64,000 bases of DNA from Arcobacter sp. LA11. Its GTDB lineage: Bacteria; Campylobacterota; Campylobacteria; Campylobacterales; Arcobacteraceae. The DNA lies in NCBI RefSeq assembly GCF_001895145.1, contig NZ_BDIR01000015.1:29313-93312 (forward strand). The letters are read 5' to 3'. Shown here piece by piece: positions 26,771 to 35,694 of the stretch (positions are counted from its first letter, which is position 1; each line of letters opens with the position of its first letter). Under the pieces are notes generated by a model that ran no database searches, was not told the origin of the DNA, and saw nothing but the letters and a program-made list of their open reading frames with translations. The translations under genes and the position numbers were made by a program.

Positions 26771-27088
26771 CTAATCTATTTCTTGTAGTCCAGTTATGAT
26801 ACATATAGATTGTGCATTGTCTATTACATATCTTAATTTCTTATTTCTAGCTTTTGCAGACATTGCATAAGAATACTGAGCTTTGTTAAATTCTGTTCCA
26901 TCCATATTTATTTGAGCTCTACTATAGCTACAATGTCCTGGTATTTGAGGAGATGAAATATATGCTACTCCATTATTTAAATATAAATTCCAATCAGTGA
27001 GTACTGTAGGAGGCCAATACCTAACTGCAAAAGCATTTACATTTAATAGTGTAAACGCAAATAAAAATGTCAAACTTATTTTTTTCAT
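26771..27088 (-). CDS. Small exported protein, toxin-island family (member 1)
   Basis: The 105-residue protein has a signal peptide (cut likely after NAFA) and mature Cys residues in PGHCSYSRAQI and QSICIITGLQEI. The intervening YSYAMSAKARNKKLRYVI segment is the helix-then-strand unit common to the five small proteins here. It is the first small gene after the possible immunity ORF, with a gap of 112 bp that could hold its own promoter. Function unknown. Confidence 0.6.
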   Translation of the reverse strand: MKKISLTFLFAFTLLNVNAFAVRYWPPTVLTDWNLYLNNGVAYISSPQIPGHCSYSRAQINMDGTEFNKAQYSYAMSAKARNKKLRYVIDNAQSICIITGLQEID

Positions 27089-27200
27089 TAATATTCCTTC
27101 CTTTAATGTTTTGTAATACTTTCGACTCTTACGAAAAATGAAGATAAAAAAGAGATTGAATCATTCATAAACGAAAAGTAGAGTTTCAAGCCCTGGAGTG

Positions 27201-27695
27201 TTATTTGAAAGGTATTTCAATTCTTTTACTATTATTACAAACTTGTTTAATAACTTTTTCTATTCGATTTTTATCAAAGTCTGCAATTCTAACTATAAAT
27301 GGATATTTATAAATTGAAATAAAATGACTATTACCACTTTCTGACAATTTTTCTTTATTAATATTACAGTTATTGAAATCAATATTAGAAACTTTCAAAT
27401 CCTCTTTTAATGAAGAGAAAAATAAAGTTTCTTTTTTTTTCAAAATATTATAATTGATAACTTTATTATTAAATACTCCTTTAAAGTTTACTATACACAT
27501 GTAATAATTTTGCATATAATCTATTGTTCTATTACAATTAATTGAACTCCGATAAAATAGAGGCTTCTTAACTTTAAACTTTTCTATGCTTATTTCAGAT
27601 TGATCAAAAAAACCTAACTTTATAAATATAAATACTACAACAAATAGTAAACAGATATAAGTACTTACTTTAAACATCTTGGAAACTCTAATCAA
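27201..27695 (-). CDS. Membrane-anchored ORF coupled to the RHS gene; possible immunity protein
   Basis: The 164-residue protein begins at a TTG whose TTGA overlaps the TGA stop of the RHS gene, with AAAGGG seven bases upstream inside the RHS codons. One membrane helix (YICLLFVVVFIFIKLGFF, about residues 13-30) is followed by a 130-residue soluble part with cysteines near 54, 67, 108 and 152, so the bulk is probably periplasmic. No homologue is recognised. A small gene coupled to the 3' end of an RHS toxin gene is the usual place for an immunity gene. That role is inferred from position alone. Confidence 0.55.
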   Translation of the reverse strand: MIRVSKMFKVSTYICLLFVVVFIFIKLGFFDQSEISIEKFKVKKPLFYRSSINCNRTIDYMQNYYMCIVNFKGVFNNKVINYNILKKKETLFFSSLKEDLKVSNIDFNNCNINKEKLSESGNSHFISIYKYPFIVRIADFDKNRIEKVIKQVCNNSKRIEIPFK

Positions 27696-30600
27696 AAATT
27701 ACCCTTTACTTTAAGAACATTTGATACATCCATTACTCCTGTCATTTCGTATCTAACAAAACTTTTACTCATTTCTTTCATAAATTTAACTCTATATCTT
27801 GATATATCGTTAGCAAATTTATAATGACCAGAAGCACTGGCTTTTTTAGATAGATACTCAAGTTGACTATCAATTTCAGTTTGAAATTTCAATAAATCAA
27901 TTTCCGATTTAAGTTTAAAAAGACTTTTAATACGTGTCCATATTTTATTAGTAGTTAATGCATTTGACATTATTGTTATTGCCTCCGCATTAAACATATG
28001 CACAAAAGCCGCAGAAACGGCACCATTAGCAAACTTACCTCCAGATAATTCTGAAGCAGTTCCTCCAATTACACCTGCAATTGTAGTTCTCAAAATAAAT
28101 CCTCCAGAATCTTCTCCTCCAAGTGTTGTTCCCGGGCTAAATGCAGAAGCTGTAAATCCAGACCAAAAACCTGCATTCCACTTTCCACCTTGAAGTTTAT
28201 TAATTCCAGCTCTACTTATTCCATGAGCAATAGCCTTTTTAACTGCATTTACACCACCTCCATTTAATAAAGATGAACTATGCCCAAAGTAATCTCCTAT
28301 CGCTCCCGCAATTCCTCCACCTAATACTCCAAATGCAGCTCCTTTTAAAGCACCAGAGAGAGAACCAGTCATTATAAAGCCGGAGGCAAAACCTGTTACA
28401 GCACCAGTTATTGCTCCTGCAATAACACTACCTAAAGTTGTAGTGGTTAAAGCACCCATCCCTGCAGCAGTACCAAAAGAAGTACCCCATCCTGCAACCC
28501 AAGCAGAAGCTGCACCGGCTGTAAAATATGAAATAATTGCTATAACAACAATCTTACTAATCTTCTTCCATAACTTTTTAATTGATTTAAAAAAGAAGCC
28601 AGAAGGATCAGTATACTTCAAAGGATTGTTCTTAACATAAGTATATCTATTATAACTTTGTGTATCTTTAGAATCCTGTATATGTGGATCAGCAGATAAG
28701 AACCTTGCAATAGTAGGATCATAAACCCTTCCATTCATATGGATAAGCCCTACTTCATTTATATGTTCATGTCCAGTAAATCCTCTATTTGTTGTAGGAG
28801 ATGTTGTTTGTACTTCATTTCCAAACTTATCTAAGTTTAACTGTTTACCAAATGGTTTATATGCTCTACGTTCAACTACTACACCTAGGTTATCTGTTAT
28901 AGTATCTACTGAACCTAAGTTATCATAGTGTAAGAACTTAGCAGAGTATTGATCACTTTTATTTGAGAATATTGATACTAGTTTTCCATTTGCATAGATA
29001 AAGTATTTATCTTCACTTACACCATTTGCATAGAAATTCTTTTCATATGATTTTCCAAGATAGTGAATAGTATCACTTCCTGATGTCTTTTTAAATCTTT
29101 TATTATTTGCATCATAATCAAAGGTAACAATCTTATTATCTGATTCTATTTTTATAGGTTTGTTAAATGAGCTATATGTGATAATTTTACCATCATTATT
29201 TGTCATATTTCCATTTGCATCATATGTAAATGTTTTATTACCTATACTTGATACAGCATGTGGTCTTGAGGTATTATATTCATAATGTCCTATATCAGAT
29301 TTATAAGTCATATTTCCTATTTCATCATATTGGTATGATAATACAGAAGATGTACCTTTTGTATCTATATTTGCGTATGTTAATCTATTTAAGGAATCAT
29401 ATATATAGTTATGTTCTACATCAAGTTTACTATCTACTCTTCTTGAAACATTATTTAAACTATCATATTCAAATGAAAGATTTCTTATCTCTTCAGTGCT
29501 ACTATCATAGCCTGTTTTCATACTATAAACTATACCTCTTCTATCATAATGAGCTGTAGTTTCTAAACCATTTCCTGATAAATATGAAGTTATGATTCCT
29601 AGTGAGTTTTGATTTAATACTTTATAGAAGTATATATCATCTGATTCTAAGATTTCAGTATATGCTGAAGCTTTATTAGTATAAGCATTTGACAGTTCTT
29701 CATAATATCTTACTTTTTGATTTAAATCTTTTATATAGTTTACATCACTTGTTAGATTACTTAAGGCTGTTTCATAAAAAGATACTATTTCGGCACTTGT
29801 TCCATAGAAAAGAAGATTGTCTTCTTTTGTATAGATTGTTGAATCATGAGACATTTCATCTGGGCAGAAGATTATTATTCCATCTACATTTCCACAATAT
29901 AATAACTTTTGAGATTGTTCTTTTTGTACTTTTAGTTCTTCTAATAATGAAACAGAATATTCTGCTATATTTATTAAGTCATCTTTAAATGTTGCATATA
30001 GCGTCGCTAATTCTGCACTATCAGAACCATTTAACCATTGTTGTAGGTTTGCTTCATTTAGGGTATTTGTAGTTTTATTATAGTTTGATACAACTCCTTC
30101 AAGGGTATATATTAAATCTTTTAGTTCATTTACATGATTTTTTAATTGATTTACAATATCAGCTTTAGCAGGATTATCTTTATATAGTTCTATAATATTT
30201 GTATATCTTATTACATCTAGATTATATTTATTTATTTTAGCTGTATATTCTACTGATAATTTTTTATTTTCAAGATATTGTTGCATGTCATATGCAATTT
30301 CATCTCTAAATCTATCAGCACTAACAACTCCTGCATTTCTTCTTGGTGTTGTTACTGAATCCAAGTATCCATGTTCATTATAGTTATTTTTTATCTCTAC
30401 ATTATTTGGTTCTATTGTTTTTGAAACTCTTCCTAAAGAATCATAAGTGTATTGTTTTATATAGTCATAACTATCATCTATTCTTGTTGTAACAGTATTA
30501 ACTCTACCAAGATTATCATAAGTATATTTTTTTACTGAGCCTATACCTTTTTCTTCAACAATTTTTCCTAGGCCTTTATTTCCTATATCATATTTAAATT

Positions 30601-33600
30601 CTATTATTCCTTCTGGTATTGTTTTTGTAAGGACTCTTCCTAAGGTATCATAAGTAAAAGACGTAACTTGTGCTTTTGCATCTGTTTGAGATACTAATTG
30701 TTTTAAGGCATTATAGTTATATGTCCAAATACCCATATCTGGATCAATTTGTTTTGTTTTATTTCCAAAGTTATCATACTCTATGATTATTTCATTTCCT
30801 TTAGAATCTATTGTTTTTAAAAGGTTTCCTATTGCATCATATTCATATGTTATTGTACTTTGGCTATTATCATTTACAAATACTGTTTTTTCTAGGACAT
30901 TTACTGTTGTAGTTTTTATTTGTCCATTAGCATTTGTTTTTATTGTTGAGTAATCTGTATATTCAATTGTATCATCTACTCTTGTATCATGTGATCCTGG
31001 AGAATTTAGTCTTACTAATCTATTTATATCATCATAGCTGTAGTTTATATATTCTGGTTCTTCATCTTCAAAGTATGGGGTTGAGACTTTTGCTTTATTT
31101 CCTCTATAGTCATATTCAATTTCTTCAATAATATTTCTTCCATCAAATCCAACTTTTATAGTTTTTAGTTTTCTACCTAATTTATCATAAAATACTGTTA
31201 CAGGAAATTTTCCATTTAGTTTTTGGATTACTTTATGTCCATCATTTGTCCAAGAATATTCCCAAGTGGTATAGTTTCCATCAGCTCTTGTCTCTTTTAT
31301 TTTTCTTCCCATTTCATCATAGGCAAATGTTGTTGTAAGACCATTTGGTCCTGTTACTGATATTACTTGGTCTTTATTATTATAAGTTTTTGTTTCACTA
31401 TGCCCTAGAAGGTTTGTTATTTTTATTTGATTTTTTCCATAGGTATCATAAGTAAAGGTTGTAGTTCTTGGAGTCATATTTGAAGCAGAGATTGTTTCTG
31501 ATATTTTATTTCCATGTGAATCATATACATATGATTTACTTAAAGATTTTACATCATTTGGTTCTATTACTTCTTTTACTAGTGTTCCAGTTAAAGTATC
31601 ATATTCAAACTCTGATTCTCTTGTTATAGAAGGTTTTCCTAGCGCTTCATGGATAACTTTACTGTTATCAAGTCTTGATAATATCCAAGATGATTCATAG
31701 TTTGAATAAGTATTTTGGATAGTTTTTTTAAATGTTTTTCCATTTCCTTCGGTTATAGTTTCAATTCTTCCTATATTTCCATAGCTATCAATATCTGAAT
31801 TGATAGTCTCTTTTTTTACTAATTGATTTCCTGAATCATAGGAATAAGAGTAAGAAGTACTTTTTATTTTATGTAATTGGTAAGAGTCACTTGAAGCATT
31901 TGTTACTTGGGTATATATTTCTGTACTTTTTGACATTAGTTTATTATTTACATAGGCTTTTGACTCTTTTGGGGTTCCTATATATGGATAATTTTGATTA
32001 TATATTACTATTGATTTTGAATTAGTCGTTTCATTTATTGTTTCTATTTCTTCAAAGCCTAATGAGCCTCGTTCTAAATTAATTGCAAAGTCTTTATATT
32101 TGTAACTTGTTTTACTCACTCCTCCTATTCCATCTGAAGTTGTATAGCTTTTTACTACTTGCATTGGTGAATTCTTTATACTTCTGTTTGGAAAAGATAG
32201 GTTATTTGTAGATGAGTAGATATCCTTATCTGATAATGAGCTGTATTCTAAATTTATATCTTCGTCTTTATTATTTGTTATTGATGATATTCTAAGTTTA
32301 TTTGCATCTGATTGTAGACTCCATGAATATGAATTATTATTATAATTTAAAGATACTAAATCCGTAAGACCATCACCATTGTAATCCGATGGCAAGATTT
32401 GAGAATATTCATCCATAGAAATTTGAGTAGACAAATCTTTTTTTGTAAAAGTTCCATCTCCTTTTGATATTGCAACATATCGATATCCAGCTTTATCATA
32501 GTTTATTGACATTAAATCTGTTAGTCCATCTCCATTATAATCTATGGGAAATATGGAAGTAGCATCATTCATGCGGAAATCACTTATTTGTGTATTTTTT
32601 ACAAATGAACCATCTCCTTTTGATAGAGCTATGGTATTATTATGTCTATTTTTAGTATTTATATATGCAATATCACTTATTCCATCACCATTATAATCAC
32701 CTAGGTAAAAATTTTTACCTACCGCATATTGTCCAAATAGATTTATATTAGATTTTTTAGTAAAAGTAGTATCTCCATTTGAAATTCCTATCCAACCCAT
32801 ACTACTTATATCTTCCCCTTCATTTGAACCCATTGTACTATAAGCAGAAGAAAAAATATCTGTAAATCCATCGCCATTATAATCAGCTAGATAATACGTT
32901 GAAAGGCTAGCATAACTCACATCAAAGTTATTAAAGCTATTTTTTTTAGTAAAAGTTCCATCACCATTTGATAATGCTATCCAAGAATATTTTTCTAAAT
33001 CCGTTTCACTATAAGAAATCTTTTTTGTATTATAAAAAGATACTATATCCATAAATCCATCTGCATTAAAATCTCCCAAATGAATTTTTGCTTCTTTATG
33101 ATAATCAAATTTACTAACATCTGTGTTTTTAGTAAAAGTTCCATCACCATTTGATAAAAGAACAAAGGAAGCATCTTTATTCATATAATGAAATGCAGCA
33201 ATATCTGCACGTCCATCGCCATTATAATCATTTGTATAATATCTAATTTTTTGCATCCCATAAGGATCTAAAAGTCCACCAAAATTTTTAAAATATTTAG
33301 TAAGACCTTCTTTTTTCGTAAAAGTTCCATCACCATTTGATAATGCTATCCAAGAAAGTGAAGAATTTTTATAACCTTTGTAATGCATTGCCAACATATC
33401 AGTAAGACCATCTCCGTTATAATCGGCAGGATAATATTTTGTATCATCATCTAAAGGATAACCACTAAAAGATTTTTTTGTAAATGTACCATTTTCATTG
33501 GCTATTGCTACCCATGAATAAGAACTATTTGAATAATTTAGTGCAAGAATATCTGCTAAACCATCTCCATTATAATCGGCAGGGAAATATTTTGATTTTT

Positions 33601-34489
33601 TTCCTTGTGGAAATACTCCTGAAGGAAAACTATCTTTTTTTACTAGTGTACTTTCATTAAAATTATTCCAATTAAAAATAATTGGCTGCAAACTTTTATT
33701 GTCAATAGTCTCAGTAATAGATGACAATATTGATTTTCTATTAATCGTTTGATAATCTAAATTATAAGAAGAAGTTTCAAAGCCATTTGTTTTAACAGAA
33801 ACTTTTTTTAATCTTTTTAATAAATTAACTTTTACGCCTCTTTGGTATAAAGTTTTAGTATCTGTTCTATCTTCATATATTAAATCAATTGCATTATTTG
33901 CATAGGCTATTTGAAGTAAAGCTTTTGTTGTAGTATCATATTTAAAATTTATTTCATTGTTATATCTATCTTTTATTTTATTTACTCTAAAAAATGTATT
34001 TGAATCATTTGAATCAGTAGTTTTTCCATATTCATATATTAGCCCATCTTTTGTATATACTGTCCAGTTTGTTGAAGTTTTTACTATCTTTGCGTACGTA
34101 TCTACTTCTGTTTTATATGTAGTATTTGAACCATAAGTTGTACTACTATTTTTTGTAACTAATTTTTGTCCATCAATACAATAATTATAATTTCTTGAAG
34201 AATCTTTCTTTTCACTAAAAAGAGTTTGATTACATTTTGAGATTTGAGAAAGGCCGGATAAAGAGAACCCTACACCTAATAAACCATTAAAGTTATTTGA
34301 TGAACTATAATCTATTGATAAACTTGGTTTAAGTCCTGCTGTACCTTTTGGCATCACTATTTCTAATGAATAAGAGGCAGTTCCGTTTGAAACATTGAAT
34401 TTTCCTTTTGTAGCACCAACAATTTGTGCATTTACATTTGTAACCACACTTAATATAAATAATAAACTTAAAACTAATAATCTTTTCAA
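27692..34489 (-). CDS. Giant exported SpvB/FG-GAP/RHS-repeat protein (toxin-like)
   Basis: The 2265-residue protein starts with TTG at 34489 after AGGAG. It has a Sec signal peptide (cut near TNVNA-QIVGATKG) and a SpvB/TcdB-type N-terminal domain (GTASYSLEIVMPKGTAGLKP, about 37-56). Eight FG-GAP-like repeats follow with D-x-N-x-D-G-x-x-D loops (about 300-745), then RHS/YD repeats (about 985-1390 and 1640-1900). A 245-residue helical insert lies between these (about 1390-1635). The RHS core GRVYDPTIARFLSADP (about 1920) ends in TDPSG (about 1960). The last 300 residues hold a Gly/Ala-rich hydrophobic stretch and an 85-residue variable tail with no recognised enzyme motif. The layout fits secreted polymorphic toxins or TcB/TcC-like cocoon proteins. 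Confidence 0.9.
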   Translation of the reverse strand: MKRLLVLSLLFILSVVTNVNAQIVGATKGKFNVSNGTASYSLEIVMPKGTAGLKPSLSIDYSSSNNFNGLLGVGFSLSGLSQISKCNQTLFSEKKDSSRNYNYCIDGQKLVTKNSSTTYGSNTTYKTEVDTYAKIVKTSTNWTVYTKDGLIYEYGKTTDSNDSNTFFRVNKIKDRYNNEINFKYDTTTKALLQIAYANNAIDLIYEDRTDTKTLYQRGVKVNLLKRLKKVSVKTNGFETSSYNLDYQTINRKSILSSITETIDNKSLQPIIFNWNNFNESTLVKKDSFPSGVFPQGKKSKYFPADYNGDGLADILALNYSNSSYSWVAIANENGTFTKKSFSGYPLDDDTKYYPADYNGDGLTDMLAMHYKGYKNSSLSWIALSNGDGTFTKKEGLTKYFKNFGGLLDPYGMQKIRYYTNDYNGDGRADIAAFHYMNKDASFVLLSNGDGTFTKNTDVSKFDYHKEAKIHLGDFNADGFMDIVSFYNTKKISYSETDLEKYSWIALSNGDGTFTKKNSFNNFDVSYASLSTYYLADYNGDGFTDIFSSAYSTMGSNEGEDISSMGWIGISNGDTTFTKKSNINLFGQYAVGKNFYLGDYNGDGISDIAYINTKNRHNNTIALSKGDGSFVKNTQISDFRMNDATSIFPIDYNGDGLTDLMSINYDKAGYRYVAISKGDGTFTKKDLSTQISMDEYSQILPSDYNGDGLTDLVSLNYNNNSYSWSLQSDANKLRISSITNNKDEDINLEYSSLSDKDIYSSTNNLSFPNRSIKNSPMQVVKSYTTSDGIGGVSKTSYKYKDFAINLERGSLGFEEIETINETTNSKSIVIYNQNYPYIGTPKESKAYVNNKLMSKSTEIYTQVTNASSDSYQLHKIKSTSYSYSYDSGNQLVKKETINSDIDSYGNIGRIETITEGNGKTFKKTIQNTYSNYESSWILSRLDNSKVIHEALGKPSITRESEFEYDTLTGTLVKEVIEPNDVKSLSKSYVYDSHGNKISETISASNMTPRTTTFTYDTYGKNQIKITNLLGHSETKTYNNKDQVISVTGPNGLTTTFAYDEMGRKIKETRADGNYTTWEYSWTNDGHKVIQKLNGKFPVTVFYDKLGRKLKTIKVGFDGRNIIEEIEYDYRGNKAKVSTPYFEDEEPEYINYSYDDINRLVRLNSPGSHDTRVDDTIEYTDYSTIKTNANGQIKTTTVNVLEKTVFVNDNSQSTITYEYDAIGNLLKTIDSKGNEIIIEYDNFGNKTKQIDPDMGIWTYNYNALKQLVSQTDAKAQVTSFTYDTLGRVLTKTIPEGIIEFKYDIGNKGLGKIVEEKGIGSVKKYTYDNLGRVNTVTTRIDDSYDYIKQYTYDSLGRVSKTIEPNNVEIKNNYNEHGYLDSVTTPRRNAGVVSADRFRDEIAYDMQQYLENKKLSVEYTAKINKYNLDVIRYTNIIELYKDNPAKADIVNQLKNHVNELKDLIYTLEGVVSNYNKTTNTLNEANLQQWLNGSDSAELATLYATFKDDLINIAEYSVSLLEELKVQKEQSQKLLYCGNVDGIIIFCPDEMSHDSTIYTKEDNLLFYGTSAEIVSFYETALSNLTSDVNYIKDLNQKVRYYEELSNAYTNKASAYTEILESDDIYFYKVLNQNSLGIITSYLSGNGLETTAHYDRRGIVYSMKTGYDSSTEEIRNLSFEYDSLNNVSRRVDSKLDVEHNYIYDSLNRLTYANIDTKGTSSVLSYQYDEIGNMTYKSDIGHYEYNTSRPHAVSSIGNKTFTYDANGNMTNNDGKIITYSSFNKPIKIESDNKIVTFDYDANNKRFKKTSGSDTIHYLGKSYEKNFYANGVSEDKYFIYANGKLVSIFSNKSDQYSAKFLHYDNLGSVDTITDNLGVVVERRAYKPFGKQLNLDKFGNEVQTTSPTTNRGFTGHEHINEVGLIHMNGRVYDPTIARFLSADPHIQDSKDTQSYNRYTYVKNNPLKYTDPSGFFFKSIKKLWKKISKIVVIAIISYFTAGAASAWVAGWGTSFGTAAGMGALTTTTLGSVIAGAITGAVTGFASGFIMTGSLSGALKGAAFGVLGGGIAGAIGDYFGHSSSLLNGGGVNAVKKAIAHGISRAGINKLQGGKWNAGFWSGFTASAFSPGTTLGGEDSGGFILRTTIAGVIGGTASELSGGKFANGAVSAAFVHMFNAEAITIMSNALTTNKIWTRIKSLFKLKSEIDLLKFQTEIDSQLEYLSKKASASGHYKFANDISRYRVKFMKEMSKSFVRYEMTGVMDVSNVLKVKGNF
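32340..33600 (-). repeat. Eight tandem FG-GAP/Ca-binding repeats within the RHS gene
   Basis: The protein repeats DYNGDGLTD-type loops at intervals of about 50-65 residues, each followed by a SWIALSNGDGTFTKK-like strand pair. At DNA level two units share an identical 39-bp tract (32949-32987 and 33318-33356), with close copies near 33130. This points to repeat expansion by recombination. The acidic loops should bind calcium and build a beta-propeller. Confidence 0.8.
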
Positions 34490-34592
34490 GTATAACTCCT
34501 GTGAAAATATGCGAAAATATTATCTATTTTAATATAATATAAAGCTTAACTTTATTACTCTTTCATATTAAAAAATTTAATAGGATTTTAAG
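34490..34592. promoter_or_regulatory. Divergent promoter region between RHS gene and plus-strand accessory genes
   Basis: This 103-bp, very A/T-rich gap separates two genes that both start with TTG. A plus-strand -10 candidate TATAAT lies at 34533-34538, and a minus-strand candidate TAAAAT covers 34531-34526. The overlap suggests that one regulator could control both arms of the island together. Confidence 0.45.
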
Positions 34593-34985
34593 TTGAGTAA
34601 ATTATTTATTTATATATTTATTATATTTGGACTTGTAACATCTTCAATAATACTTTTTACACCTGAAAAAGAGAAAAAAAAAGTACTAATAGAAGATAAA
34701 AATGTACAACAAGTTATTCAAAAAGAGATAAAAACGGTAAAAAGTAATTCTCTTACAGAAGTAAAGATAAGAGAAGAGAAAAAAAAGATATTAACAAAGA
34801 AAAATGAAAATATCAAATCAAAGATTGAAGAGATTGATAAGTTAGTTTCAAAAGCTGATAATTTAATAGAAGATAATAAATTAACTGCAAAAGAGATAAA
34901 AGAAGAGAATAAAAAGAAAGAAAAAGTTGACAAAATAAATCAGAAGTTTAAGGATATTAAATCTGATTTGGAAAATTTAAAATAA
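34593..34985 (+). CDS. Membrane-anchored coiled-coil protein of the RHS island
   Basis: The 130-residue protein starts with TTG, seven bases after AGGA. A membrane helix (LFIYIFIIFGLVTSSIILF) precedes about 105 residues of almost pure Lys/Glu/Ile helix with strong coiled-coil character and no Cys. It is the first gene of a three-gene plus-strand run divergent from the RHS gene. It could act as a periplasmic spacer or chaperone for the secreted proteins; no family is recognised. Confidence 0.6.
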   Translation: MSKLFIYIFIIFGLVTSSIILFTPEKEKKKVLIEDKNVQQVIQKEIKTVKSNSLTEVKIREEKKKILTKKNENIKSKIEEIDKLVSKADNLIEDNKLTAKEIKEENKKKEKVDKINQKFKDIKSDLENLK

Positions 34986-34998
34986 GAGGATTTGTTTT

Positions 34999-35319
34999 AT
35001 GAAAAAATGGTTTTTAGCTATGTTTGTTAGTATAATCTCATTACATGGTGCATCTTTAAGTACGACCAATGTAAAAATAAATATGATATCTACATATTCA
35101 GACGGTATCGCTCATGTTCAAACTATCCCTAGACATGATATCACGGGATTAAGTTGTACTAACGATTACTGGGCTATTCTTGATACAAATAAACCTGAAA
35201 GCAAAGCTATTTATTCAGCTTTAATAGCTGCTAAAATGGCAGATAAGCAAATTCATATTGAAGTTAATGATACAGGAAGTGATACTTTTTGTAATTTACA
35301 TAGAATTACTATTAAATAG
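34999..35319 (+). CDS. Small exported protein, toxin-island family (member 4)
   Basis: The 106-residue protein has a signal peptide (cut near LHGAS) and the clearest form of the family pattern: a mid Cys (LSCTNDYWAIL), the helix IYSALIAAKMADK, the strand QIHIEV, and a late Cys before the last strand (FCNLHRITI). This helix-strand-Cys ending resembles the B subunits of SubAB/PltB-type AB5 toxins in outline, though no direct homology is shown. It lies 13 bp after the coiled-coil gene. Confidence 0.62.
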   Translation: MKKWFLAMFVSIISLHGASLSTTNVKINMISTYSDGIAHVQTIPRHDITGLSCTNDYWAILDTNKPESKAIYSALIAAKMADKQIHIEVNDTGSDTFCNLHRITIK

Positions 35320-35331
35320 GATAAAAAACTC

Positions 35332-35655
35332 ATGAAAAAAATTTTAAAATTTTTTATAATACTTATATTTACATATTCAAGTATTAATGCTTCAGACCAA
35401 GTTGGCTCAAAAGTAAAAGGTTTCTATATACATAAAAGTAATATTGTATTATTAAAACTCTTTAAAGATACTCCTTTATGTAAAGATCAAAGTTGGCCCT
35501 TTATGTTTTCAATCAAATCAGATATTGAAAAAGGCTGGATTAATACAATAATGATGAGAAAAGCTTCAAATAAAGCAATTGGAGTTGGGTACACTGCAAA
35601 TCCTAATGGTAGATGTTCTATTGAATATATTTATTTTTATGATACTGAAAATTAA
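35332..35655 (+). CDS. Small exported protein, toxin-island family (member 5)
   Basis: The 107-residue protein has a signal peptide (cut near INAS). The mature part has a Cys in TPLCKDQSWPFMFSI and another in NGRCSIEYIYFY, with the helix INTIMMRKASNK between them. The spacing matches the other four small island proteins. It begins 12 bp after member 4 and ends the plus-strand run, 39 bp from the convergent sensor kinase gene. Function unknown. Confidence 0.6.
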   Translation: MKKILKFFIILIFTYSSINASDQVGSKVKGFYIHKSNIVLLKLFKDTPLCKDQSWPFMFSIKSDIEKGWINTIMMRKASNKAIGVGYTANPNGRCSIEYIYFYDTEN

Positions 35656-35694
35656 AATGAAAAATAAATAAATTTTATTCTACTCTTTTACTCA

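Noticed and set aside
28443..31131. Several plus-strand open frames opposite the RHS gene (Leu/Tyr/His-rich)
   Set aside because: They are antisense shadows caused by the repetitive composition of the RHS gene and lack ribosome sites.
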